Positions 25,360 through 34,226 of a stretch of 64,000 bases of DNA are shown here, piece by piece. The DNA comes from Pelagicoccus mobilis (GTDB lineage Bacteria; Verrucomicrobiota; Verrucomicrobiia; Opitutales; Opitutaceae): positions 163,445 to 227,444 of the forward strand of contig NZ_JAENIL010000005.1 of assembly GCF_016595505.1 (NCBI RefSeq). The letters run 5' to 3'. The notes beneath the pieces were generated by a model. That model saw only the letters and a list, made by a program, of their open reading frames with translations, made no database searches and was not told the DNA's origin. Position 1 is the first letter of the stretch. The number at the start of each line of letters is the position of its first letter. A program made the translations under genes and the position numbers.

Positions 25360-28300
25360 ATGTTAAAGCGAATCCTCATCCCCGTCCTTCTCATGACATT
25401 GCAATCGTCCACGCTCTGGAGCAGTGCCGCAAACCGTAGTGCCACTCCACCCCAGGAAAATGTTTACCAGAGCGATCTGATCGCCTTTCCGGGGCCATGG
25501 GCATTCGCCTTCGGAAAACAAGGCATCATCCTGGTTACGGACGAACAGTTAATGCAATTGGCAAGCAATCCGGACACCAAGGTCAACACCTCGGTAAAGA
25601 CCGATGAAAGGATGCGCTCGCTACGCGATATATGCGAAGCAGCAGTCGCCAACAAGCAACCGACCATCCGCATCGCCTTCGACTATTTCTGGGCGCAATA
25701 CCGCGAGGACGCAAAAGGAACCGTTCGTAAGCTGTTTCCTGATACACCCGAATACATCGAGCTAATCGGAAAGATAAGCGCATTCGCCTCGAACTATGGG
25801 CTTGGCTTCGAGCTGAGCCTATTGAGTCCCTTGGAAATCGGTCGTGGCTATTGTCGTGAGACCGGCGAATCAGGACGTTGGATGCACTATCGAGAAGGTT
25901 TGAGGGATCCCCGTACAGGAGCGTACAGTGTACAGCTGTGGCGACAGAAAACATGGGCAAACAACAAAGGCATCATCCCCCTCACCCCCGACGGGATCCG
26001 CGTATTCGCCTTTCGCGAAACAGCCATTCCAGGATCCCCCTACTCGGAAGTTTCGCCCAAAGATATCGTCGAAATCAGCGATAGCGTAGAGGTCGAACGA
26101 TTCGCAGGAATAAAACGAGGGGCAGAAGCTGCCAGCGATGGCGAAGCCGACCCGACTGCCCTCCCTGGATACACCGCGGAACGGATACGCGTTTTCGGCA
26201 AAGGAAAAACCGATATCGGCCCCCTCGATCGCGTCTTCGTCGTTCAGCAATATCGAACCGAAGAAATGGACTATTTCAGCGACAATGCAGCTCCCTACCT
26301 CCATGGACTGATAGACAAGTACGCCGATGCCGGCATCCGAATCAATGCCTTGTATTCAGATGAAACACACATCCAAGGCGACTGGACCTACAACGAACAC
26401 CATGACAACGGAGAGTTCTCCGTACGCTACGTAAGTCCCGGATTTGAAGCGAAGTTCGCCGAACTATATGGTCAGCACTATTCGGATTTCGCAAAATGGC
26501 TGCTCTACTTTTCACGCGGGCAACGCGACAGCGAGAACGATCTATCGGCTAAACGAGGCAGCATGCGCGTTACGGACGCTACCCCTACGGGCATTCAGCA
26601 AACCGCCTTGCTTCGGGCCCGCTACTACGAACTTCTGCAGGAGCATGTGGTCGACCTATTCGTCGACGCCAAGGAATACCTTGAAGAAAAGATGGGCCAC
26701 CAAGTTCACTCCAAAGCCCATGCCACCTGGGCGGAAAGCCCAACAATTGACCAGTGGGATTCAGGTCAGCTCAATCCCTATGCTCAGAAATACGAATACA
26801 CTTCAAATTTCATCAGTTCCAACACCGTCCATCAAGCGGCCTCCGCTTGCTACGACTACTTCAAGTGGGGTGACTTTCTTCACGGCACCGGCAACGACAC
26901 AGCAGAAGTCGGCTGGCTCGATCGCAATTACTGGGGTTTCGCCCTCGCGAGTTCGTTGGGACCGTTAAATCGCATCCGCAACGCCTATGCGGCTCACTGG
27001 GGCATGCCCAAGGAAATCAACGAACGCCGTCGCCACCTCATAGACGCATGGGGAACCCACGCATGGAGAGCCCAGGCCAGCCTCCCCTACACCTTAGTCC
27101 AGGATTTCGATCATCGCCTTGTCGATATTCTCACCCTCTACCCTATCGACCTTGTCGCAGTCGACGAACGCTTCGGGAGCTGGATGACCCAGTACGCCTA
27201 TACCAACTACATCACCGCAAACAAGTTGGCCGAACTCGGCAAGGTGGTCGACGGAAAGCTTGTGGTTGGCGATCGAAGCTACTCCACCTTGATGGCTTCA
27301 TTTGAGCCCTTCCCCTCCGAGAGACTCTTGACCTTGATGGAATCCATGATCGACCAAAGCGGACAAGTCATTTGGAGCGGTCCACCTCCGATCCTCGATA
27401 ATTCAGGAAGCCGCATTCTAGACCGGTGGCAGTCACTCTTCGGTGTCGAATATCTTCCAACACAAGATAACGGATACATCGCGGCAGGTCGTCAGATCTC
27501 ATTCGAAGGAACCTTAAGACACATCGGGCCGCAAACTGTATTAACAGACCTACTACCGGACCGGATCTATCCCGTATCCACAAACAACAGCGAAATCATC
27601 GCTCGCACAGGGCGTCATACAGTAGGAACACGCCTGCAACATAATAAAGGAGGTACAGCAGTTTATCTGGGATTCAGACCGAGAGACGACCAATCCATGA
27701 GCCTGGGCTACGATGAACGCCATCTGTTCGACATTCTCGCCGGCCTCGATTGTTACCCCGCGTCCTCACCGAATGCTCTTGCGAACGACAATACCGAATA
27801 CCTTTCTCGCACTTCCGAATACTTCACCGCCCGTTTCCCAAATGGAGCAATTTCCGTGGCCCCTCACCTGCGCCACGTCGAAGAAAATTGGCCGGGAGGC
27901 TACCACCGAGATCCCGAAGTTGATGCGAAGATACTCTCCCAAATCGAGCTTCCCGACGATCGTCTCTCTCTAGAGCAGTTCCATGTAAATGGTCATTACA
28001 TAGATTATGAGGGCAGCGGAGCTCTCAGCTTCCGAATTGGCGACACTGGCAAGCTCATCTCCTTCGCTGGTAAAGATTGCAGCCGGATTCGTATCGACGG
28101 CCAAGAGCACATTCTCGCCAAGCAAGACCACACGCTCATCGCATGGGCTCCGGTTAGCGATGAGCGCAAAGTCGAAGCCGGGGCTCAATGGGTAGTCGTC
28201 GCGGGCGGAAAAGGCGAAATCCAGATTCCTCTCGGGATCGAAAAACCGGTTACAGTATGGAGGCAGGGAAACACTCCCGGCAGTCGAGGTGACAAAGTGG

Positions 28301-28377
28301 CGTCCAAGACCCGCAACGGAACCCTTTCGTTCAAGCCAACCTCAGAGGTCGCTATCTATTACGTGGTGCCCAATTGA
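25360..28377 (+). CDS. Large secreted protein, possible glycoside hydrolase, unrecognised family
   Basis: A 1,005-residue protein starting at the ATG at 25360, which opens a Sec signal (MLKRILIPVLLMTLQSS). The body looks like a multi-domain hydrolase. An N-terminal alpha/beta region is rich in Trp and Tyr. An acidic motif INALYSDETHIQGDWTYNEHHDNGE could be a barrel-strand site. The central helices (EVGWLDRNYWGFALASSLGP) are followed by an alpha/beta segment (YTNYITANKLAELGKV...RLLTLMESMIDQSGQVIWSGPP) resembling the GH42-type trimerisation or glutamine-amidotransferase-like domain, and the last 200 residues are beta-sandwich. I do not recognise the family; glycosidase is inference. It has its own operator/promoter and stands opposite the LacI gene. 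Confidence 0.65.
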   Translation: MLKRILIPVLLMTLQSSTLWSSAANRSATPPQENVYQSDLIAFPGPWAFAFGKQGIILVTDEQLMQLASNPDTKVNTSVKTDERMRSLRDICEAAVANKQPTIRIAFDYFWAQYREDAKGTVRKLFPDTPEYIELIGKISAFASNYGLGFELSLLSPLEIGRGYCRETGESGRWMHYREGLRDPRTGAYSVQLWRQKTWANNKGIIPLTPDGIRVFAFRETAIPGSPYSEVSPKDIVEISDSVEVERFAGIKRGAEAASDGEADPTALPGYTAERIRVFGKGKTDIGPLDRVFVVQQYRTEEMDYFSDNAAPYLHGLIDKYADAGIRINALYSDETHIQGDWTYNEHHDNGEFSVRYVSPGFEAKFAELYGQHYSDFAKWLLYFSRGQRDSENDLSAKRGSMRVTDATPTGIQQTALLRARYYELLQEHVVDLFVDAKEYLEEKMGHQVHSKAHATWAESPTIDQWDSGQLNPYAQKYEYTSNFISSNTVHQAASACYDYFKWGDFLHGTGNDTAEVGWLDRNYWGFALASSLGPLNRIRNAYAAHWGMPKEINERRRHLIDAWGTHAWRAQASLPYTLVQDFDHRLVDILTLYPIDLVAVDERFGSWMTQYAYTNYITANKLAELGKVVDGKLVVGDRSYSTLMASFEPFPSERLLTLMESMIDQSGQVIWSGPPPILDNSGSRILDRWQSLFGVEYLPTQDNGYIAAGRQISFEGTLRHIGPQTVLTDLLPDRIYPVSTNNSEIIARTGRHTVGTRLQHNKGGTAVYLGFRPRDDQSMSLGYDERHLFDILAGLDCYPASSPNALANDNTEYLSRTSEYFTARFPNGAISVAPHLRHVEENWPGGYHRDPEVDAKILSQIELPDDRLSLEQFHVNGHYIDYEGSGALSFRIGDTGKLISFAGKDCSRIRIDGQEHILAKQDHTLIAWAPVSDERKVEAGAQWVVVAGGKGEIQIPLGIEKPVTVWRQGNTPGSRGDKVASKTRNGTLSFKPTSEVAIYYVVPN

Positions 28378-28426
28378 TACGTTCACAACCAAATACAGCA
28401 CATTGCATCAGTTGTAGCGCCTAAAA

Positions 28427-28492
28427 GGTAGCGGCCGTTGTCCCAACGGCCATTGAGTCTAGGTGTGACCGTTGGGGACAACGGTCGCTACC
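28427..28492. repeat. 66-bp near-perfect palindromic element
   Basis: Arm GGTAGCGGCCGTTGTCCCAA... pairs with ...GGGGACAACGGTCGCTACC, about 25 bp per arm with few mismatches and a 16-nt centre. It lies between the convergent 1,005-residue gene and the LacI gene. It looks like a REP-type interspersed element and may also stop transcription from both sides. Confidence 0.7.
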
Positions 28493-28596
28493 AGTTTACT
28501 CAAACGTTTTTGCCAGTGGTATCAATTATCCACGATGATGCAGCCGCTCCTCGGGTGCACGAATCGGCAAAGGAAAAAAGTTCCACCAACCGACCA

Positions 28597-29643
28597 CTAG
28601 CGCCCTTGCTTGCGCAGCGTGTATCCATCTACCCAGTGACCGTCGATCAGTACCGTCTTCGGGATTTCGGGCTCCCCCTTAACTCCGTCGCGCATTCGCT
28701 CCAAAACCAGATCTACCGCCGCCGAAGCAATCATCCTAGGATGAACATTCACGCATGAGATATTCCAAGCAGGATCGTGCTCCTCCAAAGCAATGTAGCC
28801 AACATCCTCCGGTACACGGATCCCGTTTTTCCTGAGGTGAGATAGCGAAGGAGGTTCGTGACCGATAATCACATCCGGCTGATAGCGTTCATACCAGTCG
28901 AGCAGTCCCAGCATTTCCTCCTCTTCTCCCACGAAAACCGGAATACGATTCTTCTTCATGAACATCCGTTGCTCATAGAGAAAGGCGGACTCCCAAGTGT
29001 GATTGCCTCGCGCCGAAGTCGCACGCTTCACCGCCAAGCCCGGGCGTTTGTATCCAAATTCCTTGGCCTTCTCCATGGCGATGCACATACAATTATGGAT
29101 ATCCACATCCGCCGCATCGATCTTCAGGGTTTTGATGAACTTGCAGATCGAAGCTACACTGAACTCCGAAATATCGAAATCGAAATCCGGTTGCTCACTT
29201 CCGTATTCGAAAAGCAGAACAACCCCCTCCACCCCGCGCGCCTTCAGGATATCGCTCAAACGCTTATTGCTCATTCCCTCTTCCGCCAACCAAAAGGAAT
29301 TCAAGCCCACTCCCAATTCCTCAATTCTCCTTTCGAACCCACGATAGAAGCGATTGAGCAAATCATTCCCCTTCCAAGGCGGGGCCGCTTTAACCTCCTT
29401 CGCGCTCACGATCGCGATTTGTGTCATTGCCCTTCGGGTATCGTCTTTAGCGATGCCCGCCATCACCTGAGCCACCTTCGGGTCGACCTTATAGTCGCAC
29501 TCGGCTGCGGTCTTGAGGATTTTCTCCCTCATCTCATCCGATACCCCTGGCTTGCCGTTCAAAGCCCAAGAAACCGTAGTCCGCGACACGCCACACACTT
29601 CAGCAATCGTTCGAACCGTCGGTCTTTGCACTTTCTTCTTCAC
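28597..29643 (-). CDS. LacI-family transcriptional regulator
   Basis: A 348-residue repressor/activator starting with GTG at 29643. The N-terminal helix-turn-helix and hinge are TIAEVCGVSRTTVSWALNGKPGVSDEMREKIL at about 11-42, with a periplasmic-binding-protein-like sensor domain behind (VEGVVLLFEYGSEQ, PDVIIGHEPPSLSHLRKNGIRVPEDVGYIALEEHD, the common LacI C-terminal pattern). It is the last gene of the minus-strand series TonB receptor / propeller / sulfatase / GH78 / symporter. Three identical palindromes upstream of these loci are its most likely operators, and a rhamnose-containing oligosaccharide its likely ligand; both are inference. Confidence 0.92.
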   Translation of the reverse strand: MKKKVQRPTVRTIAEVCGVSRTTVSWALNGKPGVSDEMREKILKTAAECDYKVDPKVAQVMAGIAKDDTRRAMTQIAIVSAKEVKAAPPWKGNDLLNRFYRGFERRIEELGVGLNSFWLAEEGMSNKRLSDILKARGVEGVVLLFEYGSEQPDFDFDISEFSVASICKFIKTLKIDAADVDIHNCMCIAMEKAKEFGYKRPGLAVKRATSARGNHTWESAFLYEQRMFMKKNRIPVFVGEEEEMLGLLDWYERYQPDVIIGHEPPSLSHLRKNGIRVPEDVGYIALEEHDPAWNISCVNVHPRMIASAAVDLVLERMRDGVKGEPEIPKTVLIDGHWVDGYTLRKQGR

Positions 29644-29715
29644 TACCTCAAAAAGAAATCAAATCCGTCACACCGCAAGTCAAAGACACGCCCGCTTAAT
29701 TGGAGCGCATCGAAC

Positions 29716-31323
29716 TCAGACCGCACTCGAATCCAGTTTCGCCCTCGTTTCTCTCGCCATCGCTTCCGTCAGCGAACAACGGGATGCCAAATATATGGAT
29801 ACGAACAGACACACTGTGGGAATAAGGGCATAAGCCAGCCGCATCCGGAAAACAGTATCCGCTGACTGCAATTGGTCCAGCTCTGGGTTCACCCCAGTAA
29901 GATCGACAATCAAACCACTCAAGAGCAAGGCTACTGCCAATCCCAGTTTGCTGATCCAAGCTAAGGTTGCTCCAAAGATTCCCTCGCGCCGCTTGCCGTT
30001 CTTCAATTCATCTAAATCACAAATGTCTGCCACTAACGAGTTGGAGTTGATCCACACGCAGTTCAAACCCGCGGCAAAGAACACCGGCAACAGCAATTGC
30101 ATCTGGGGCGCGCCCGGTGAAAAGAGGAAAAAGCTCAGCACGCAACCGCAAGCCACCAACCCTAGGCCCCCCACCATCACACTGCGTTTCCCGAATCGCC
30201 TCGTGGCATAGCCAATCAAAGGAACCGAGCCAAGTCCGACCAAAGCATAGACGATGCCCACCTTGCCCCCCATCGCTCCAGAGAGCGCCTTCGCTTCCGC
30301 AATCGGCAATTCCCCAAAGACATAATAGATGTTGATGTATAGCTGAAGAGCTTGAGTAGAAATGAATCCCAAGAAGATCCCAAAAATGGCCGCTCCTACG
30401 CTGAGTAAATTCTTGTCCCGAGTGACTACTTTCATCGCATCCACAAATCCAGTACGCTCCTGACGAACCAAGCGATCCTTGCGTTCTTTAGTGAACAGGG
30501 CTGGAATCGTCGCGAAGACGAACATCAACACACCGAAGAACGCCCCAACGCAAACAACTCCGTTGAGCTCAACCTTCTCAAGCGAGGCCCGTTCCGGAAA
30601 AACACTGAAGTAGAGTGAAAAGAAGGACTCCACCAAGGGCTGGAAAAGGATCAGGATCTTGTGGTAGACCCAATTTCCAAAAAAATCGACACTATCCCAT
30701 ACCGAACCTTCAGCCCCTCGGACGAGAATCTCCTCGATCTTAGCAATGCTATCTCCAATCGCCGGCGTGAAGTCGAAGCAGAACTTATAGGCGTAGGGAT
30801 ACAGAAAGGTCGCCATCATCGCGATAAATATCCGATAGCCCTGAACCGAGGAACGGTCCGCGTAATCGTCCGAAAGCTCCAGCCCAAGACCATTCCAAGG
30901 AATCGCGAAAATCGTATAGGCCGTATAAAACAGCAAGAGCATCACCAGGAAGAACACCAACTTAGTCGATTCTCCCCAATCGGTAGACGGTGCCCACATA
31001 AGGAAAAAGAAAAGTCCAGCCAAAGCGCCTCCAATCGGCAAATACGGACGCCTGCGCCCCCAACGCGTACGCGTATTGTCCGAGATATTTCCCATCATCG
31101 GATCCGTAAACATATCCCAAATACGAGGAACAAACATGATCAACCCCAGCAAGCTCGCGCTGAGACCATAGCCCAGACTGTAGATCGCCAAAAAGAGCAC
31201 CCCCACCGTGTTATTCATCAAGGCATCAGCAACCGCCCCGCTCCCCCAAGCGATCTTTGAGCGGGTCGCCGCCTTATGTGAGCTCCTCGCACTTTCCATA
31301 CTCTTTTCTTTTATGGCATTCAT
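29716..31323 (-). CDS. GPH-family sugar:cation symporter (MFS)
   Basis: A 535-residue inner-membrane transporter of the glycoside-pentoside-hexuronide family with about 12 transmembrane helices. The signature between helices 2 and 3 is visible as RIWDMFTDPMMGNISDNTRTRWGRRRPYLP, with the conserved Asp and Arg residues. FAIPWNGLGLELSDDYADRSSVQGYR matches the second GPH motif. An extra loop of about 60 residues lies between helices 5 and 6 (KFCFDFTPAIGD to FFSLYFSV). An alternative ATG at 31299 has a better ribosome site (AAGAG). It sits between GH78 and LacI genes, so it probably imports the desulfated oligosaccharide or rhamnoside. Confidence 0.9.
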   Translation of the reverse strand: MNAIKEKSMESARSSHKAATRSKIAWGSGAVADALMNNTVGVLFLAIYSLGYGLSASLLGLIMFVPRIWDMFTDPMMGNISDNTRTRWGRRRPYLPIGGALAGLFFFLMWAPSTDWGESTKLVFFLVMLLLFYTAYTIFAIPWNGLGLELSDDYADRSSVQGYRIFIAMMATFLYPYAYKFCFDFTPAIGDSIAKIEEILVRGAEGSVWDSVDFFGNWVYHKILILFQPLVESFFSLYFSVFPERASLEKVELNGVVCVGAFFGVLMFVFATIPALFTKERKDRLVRQERTGFVDAMKVVTRDKNLLSVGAAIFGIFLGFISTQALQLYINIYYVFGELPIAEAKALSGAMGGKVGIVYALVGLGSVPLIGYATRRFGKRSVMVGGLGLVACGCVLSFFLFSPGAPQMQLLLPVFFAAGLNCVWINSNSLVADICDLDELKNGKRREGIFGATLAWISKLGLAVALLLSGLIVDLTGVNPELDQLQSADTVFRMRLAYALIPTVCLFVSIYLASRCSLTEAMARETRAKLDSSAV

Positions 31324-31414
31324 CTATGAAATTTCGCCGAGTTCAAGCGTAGGCCCGAGTTTCTCACGACACGGGCTCCTTCGCAAAAAGTTCTCGCTAG
31401 AGAGGGTTCAAACT

Positions 31415-34222
31415 TCAGATCGAAGACAACTTATCGGCTTCATGATCTACGAGCTCCGATGAACTCGAGGGCTCCTTCCAAACAAGCGCCTTCACCGAGA
31501 AGGTAATGAGATAGCTCCCAGCCTCCAATTCAAACTCGCAAAAACGGCCCTCACTGGATCCTAAAGCTTCCCCTTCCTTCTCATCCAAGAAGCGACCATC
31601 TATAAGTAGTCCTTTTCGATACTCACAGGGTAGCCGAACCAGCGCGCGAGTATTGGCCGGCAAGACAACATGCCACTTGCACTCATCTCCCTTCAACTTC
31701 CACGAACTTTCGACCCGTCCATAGAGGGTATCGTGCTGAGCGTTTACCGTATCGAGATTCTGAAGCCGAGTCACCTCCGGCTGCAATAAGACTTTCCGGT
31801 AGCCGGGAGACAGCGGGCGGATCCCGGCCATGTTTCCAAACATCCACTCGCAAACCGCTCCAAACGCATAGTGAGAATACGAATTCATCTCTGGAGAGAA
31901 AAATCCAGTCTTGTGACTATAGCTATTCCAACGCTCCCAAACAGAGGTCGCGCCATTCACCACAGAATAGCCCCAACTCGGGAAGTCGACGTTACATAAA
32001 AGCTTATAAGCGACATCGGATCGTCCAATCGCCGAAAGAGCCGGCATCAAAAAACGCGTCCCGATAAATCCAGTCGCCATACGGCCTTCAGCCTCGTCAA
32101 CCAGACGCATCAAATTGCTTCCCAATCGAGCGTTCATCGCTTCAGGTAGCACCTCCATCACGATCGCCATCGCATAGAGCGTCTGCGTGTCCCCTTCAAT
32201 CACGCCCCCGTCATCCACAAATCTGGATACAAACGCAGTTTGAAACTGCTCGAACTTCTCGGAATAAAAGGCGTAATCAGATTCTTTGCCTAAGATCTCA
32301 GATATGCTCGCCATCAGCTTTAACGCGTATCCGAAATACAAATTCGCTATTTGATGCTTCGGCGTTTCCTTCCCCAAACACAGCCAATCTCCCCAGCCAC
32401 CACTAGGAGTTACATTTCGAAACGCCCCCTTTTGGTACACCATGGACTCTCCTACCGACTGAAGGTGGAAGGTCATGAACTTCTTAAAACTATCGTAATG
32501 CGTTTCTAGTATGCAGGTATCTCCATAATTGAGATACATGAAGTAAGGACAAATAATCCCAGCTTCCATCCAAGCGGGCGAGTACTTGTATCGCGGCCTG
32601 TTAAACGGACGTGGGGCGAAATTAGTATAGGCTCCGTTCTCCCACTGAGCGTCTACAACATCACGCATCCATTTTTTGAAGAAACCCGCCACATTCGTAT
32701 TGTAAGTCGCGGCATTCACATAGATTTGGGCATCGCCTAGCCAGCCCAGTCGTTCGTCACGTTGCGGACAATCCGTTGGCACATCGATGTAGTTAGCTCT
32801 CTGAGTCCAAACGATATTCTGGTACAGCTGATCAATGAGAGGGCTACTTGTTTTGAAGGATCCTACGGCCTCCAAATCCGATCCTATTACCAGACCAGTC
32901 AACAACTCGAGATCAGGCTTCTCCTTCAAACCCGACACTTCGGCATATCGGAATCCTTGATACGAGAAACGCGAATTCCAAATCTCTCCCTCCGGATTTC
33001 CACTACACGTATAGACGCAAGTCGCTCTCGCCTTGCGTAGGTTTTCCGTCATCAAACTCCCGTCCTCGTGAAGCATCTCGCCATGACGTACCGTAATTTT
33101 CTGACCACTACGGCCAATAACGGACAATCGAACTACTCCAGCAAAATTCTGCCCGAAGTCGAAAATCCATTTTCCGTCTGGGTCTTGATGCACATTCACC
33201 GCAGGCAACTCCTGAGTCACTCGCATTGGCTCGTGCGGTGTAGCCTGCAATGTTCCCGGCTTACAACGAACAAGCTGGCTCTGTACCCAATTGCTGTCGT
33301 CATACTCAGCATACTTCCAGTTTCCTAAACCCATTCTAGCATCGTAGACCTCCCCCATGAGAATGTCCGATTGCCTGACGGGACCAGAAGTCGCCTTCCA
33401 CGAGGAGTCACTAGAAATCGATTCAGTAGAACCATCTTCATACTCGATTTCGAGTTGGCACAACAAAGCGGCTCCTTTGCCGTAAAAATCCTTCACCTTA
33501 GGTTGCTGCACCAACACCGCATACCCGATGTATCCAGAGTACCAACCATAGGACAAAATAGCTCCTAAAGCGTTACCACCTTTGAGCAGGAGATCGGTAA
33601 CGTCATAGCAATTATAATACAGACGTTTCTTGTAATCCGTCCAACCTGGAGCTAGGACGCGATCTCCGATACGCTGCCCATTCAACCAAAGCTCATGCAA
33701 GCCTAGTGAGGTCGCATACACGCGAGCAGCCTTTACCTTCTTTTCCACCTCGAATCCCTTTCTCAAATAGGGCGATGGCGGCAGCTCGTATTCCGGGTCG
33801 TTGTTCTCCGCACTGAGATCCAGACCGATCCAATCAGCATTCCAATCGTCCTCTTCCAGCAGGCCCATCCCCCAGGAGGCAATCTCGCTCCACTCGGATT
33901 CCTTATCCCTATCATCCCATAGCTTAACCCGCCAATAGCATTGCATTTTTGAATACAACGGTTGGCCACTATAAGTGATCTGCTGACTCTCGTCCGAGAC
34001 GGTTTTCCTCGTATCCCATAAGTCTGCGACACCTTCTTGCAACTTGCTCCTTGTCGTGGAAACCTGTATTTGGAAGGCCGTCTGACGAGCACCCTTTCGT
34101 TTGCTCACCGATCTCCAGCCGAGCCTTGGACTTCGTTCGTCAATCGCCGAGGGATTAAGCAGATACTCGCACCGTAGATTCTCAGTGCTGAGCCGATTCA
34201 GATCATCAAATTCGCGAATCAT
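31415..34222 (-). CDS. GH78 alpha-L-rhamnosidase (full-length type)
   Basis: A 935-residue inverting alpha-L-rhamnosidase from the ATG at 34222 (an upstream TTG is rejected). The order is an N-terminal FnIII-like domain (about 20-120, LRCEYLLNPSAIDERSPRLGW), a carbohydrate-binding Bac_rhamnosid_N domain (150-320), a concanavalin-like domain (340-450, FDFGQNFAGVVRL), the (alpha/alpha)6 catalytic barrel with DVPTDCPQRDERLGWLGDAQ at about 480-499, and a C-terminal beta-domain. The second catalytic region is WERWNSYSHKTGFFSPEMNSYSHYAFG. No signal peptide is seen, so it acts on imported rhamnosides. It starts 4 nt after the sulfatase stop and belongs to that operon. Confidence 0.93.
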   Translation of the reverse strand: MIREFDDLNRLSTENLRCEYLLNPSAIDERSPRLGWRSVSKRKGARQTAFQIQVSTTRSKLQEGVADLWDTRKTVSDESQQITYSGQPLYSKMQCYWRVKLWDDRDKESEWSEIASWGMGLLEEDDWNADWIGLDLSAENNDPEYELPPSPYLRKGFEVEKKVKAARVYATSLGLHELWLNGQRIGDRVLAPGWTDYKKRLYYNCYDVTDLLLKGGNALGAILSYGWYSGYIGYAVLVQQPKVKDFYGKGAALLCQLEIEYEDGSTESISSDSSWKATSGPVRQSDILMGEVYDARMGLGNWKYAEYDDSNWVQSQLVRCKPGTLQATPHEPMRVTQELPAVNVHQDPDGKWIFDFGQNFAGVVRLSVIGRSGQKITVRHGEMLHEDGSLMTENLRKARATCVYTCSGNPEGEIWNSRFSYQGFRYAEVSGLKEKPDLELLTGLVIGSDLEAVGSFKTSSPLIDQLYQNIVWTQRANYIDVPTDCPQRDERLGWLGDAQIYVNAATYNTNVAGFFKKWMRDVVDAQWENGAYTNFAPRPFNRPRYKYSPAWMEAGIICPYFMYLNYGDTCILETHYDSFKKFMTFHLQSVGESMVYQKGAFRNVTPSGGWGDWLCLGKETPKHQIANLYFGYALKLMASISEILGKESDYAFYSEKFEQFQTAFVSRFVDDGGVIEGDTQTLYAMAIVMEVLPEAMNARLGSNLMRLVDEAEGRMATGFIGTRFLMPALSAIGRSDVAYKLLCNVDFPSWGYSVVNGATSVWERWNSYSHKTGFFSPEMNSYSHYAFGAVCEWMFGNMAGIRPLSPGYRKVLLQPEVTRLQNLDTVNAQHDTLYGRVESSWKLKGDECKWHVVLPANTRALVRLPCEYRKGLLIDGRFLDEKEGEALGSSEGRFCEFELEAGSYLITFSVKALVWKEPSSSSELVDHEADKLSSI

Positions 34223-34226
34223 ATTT

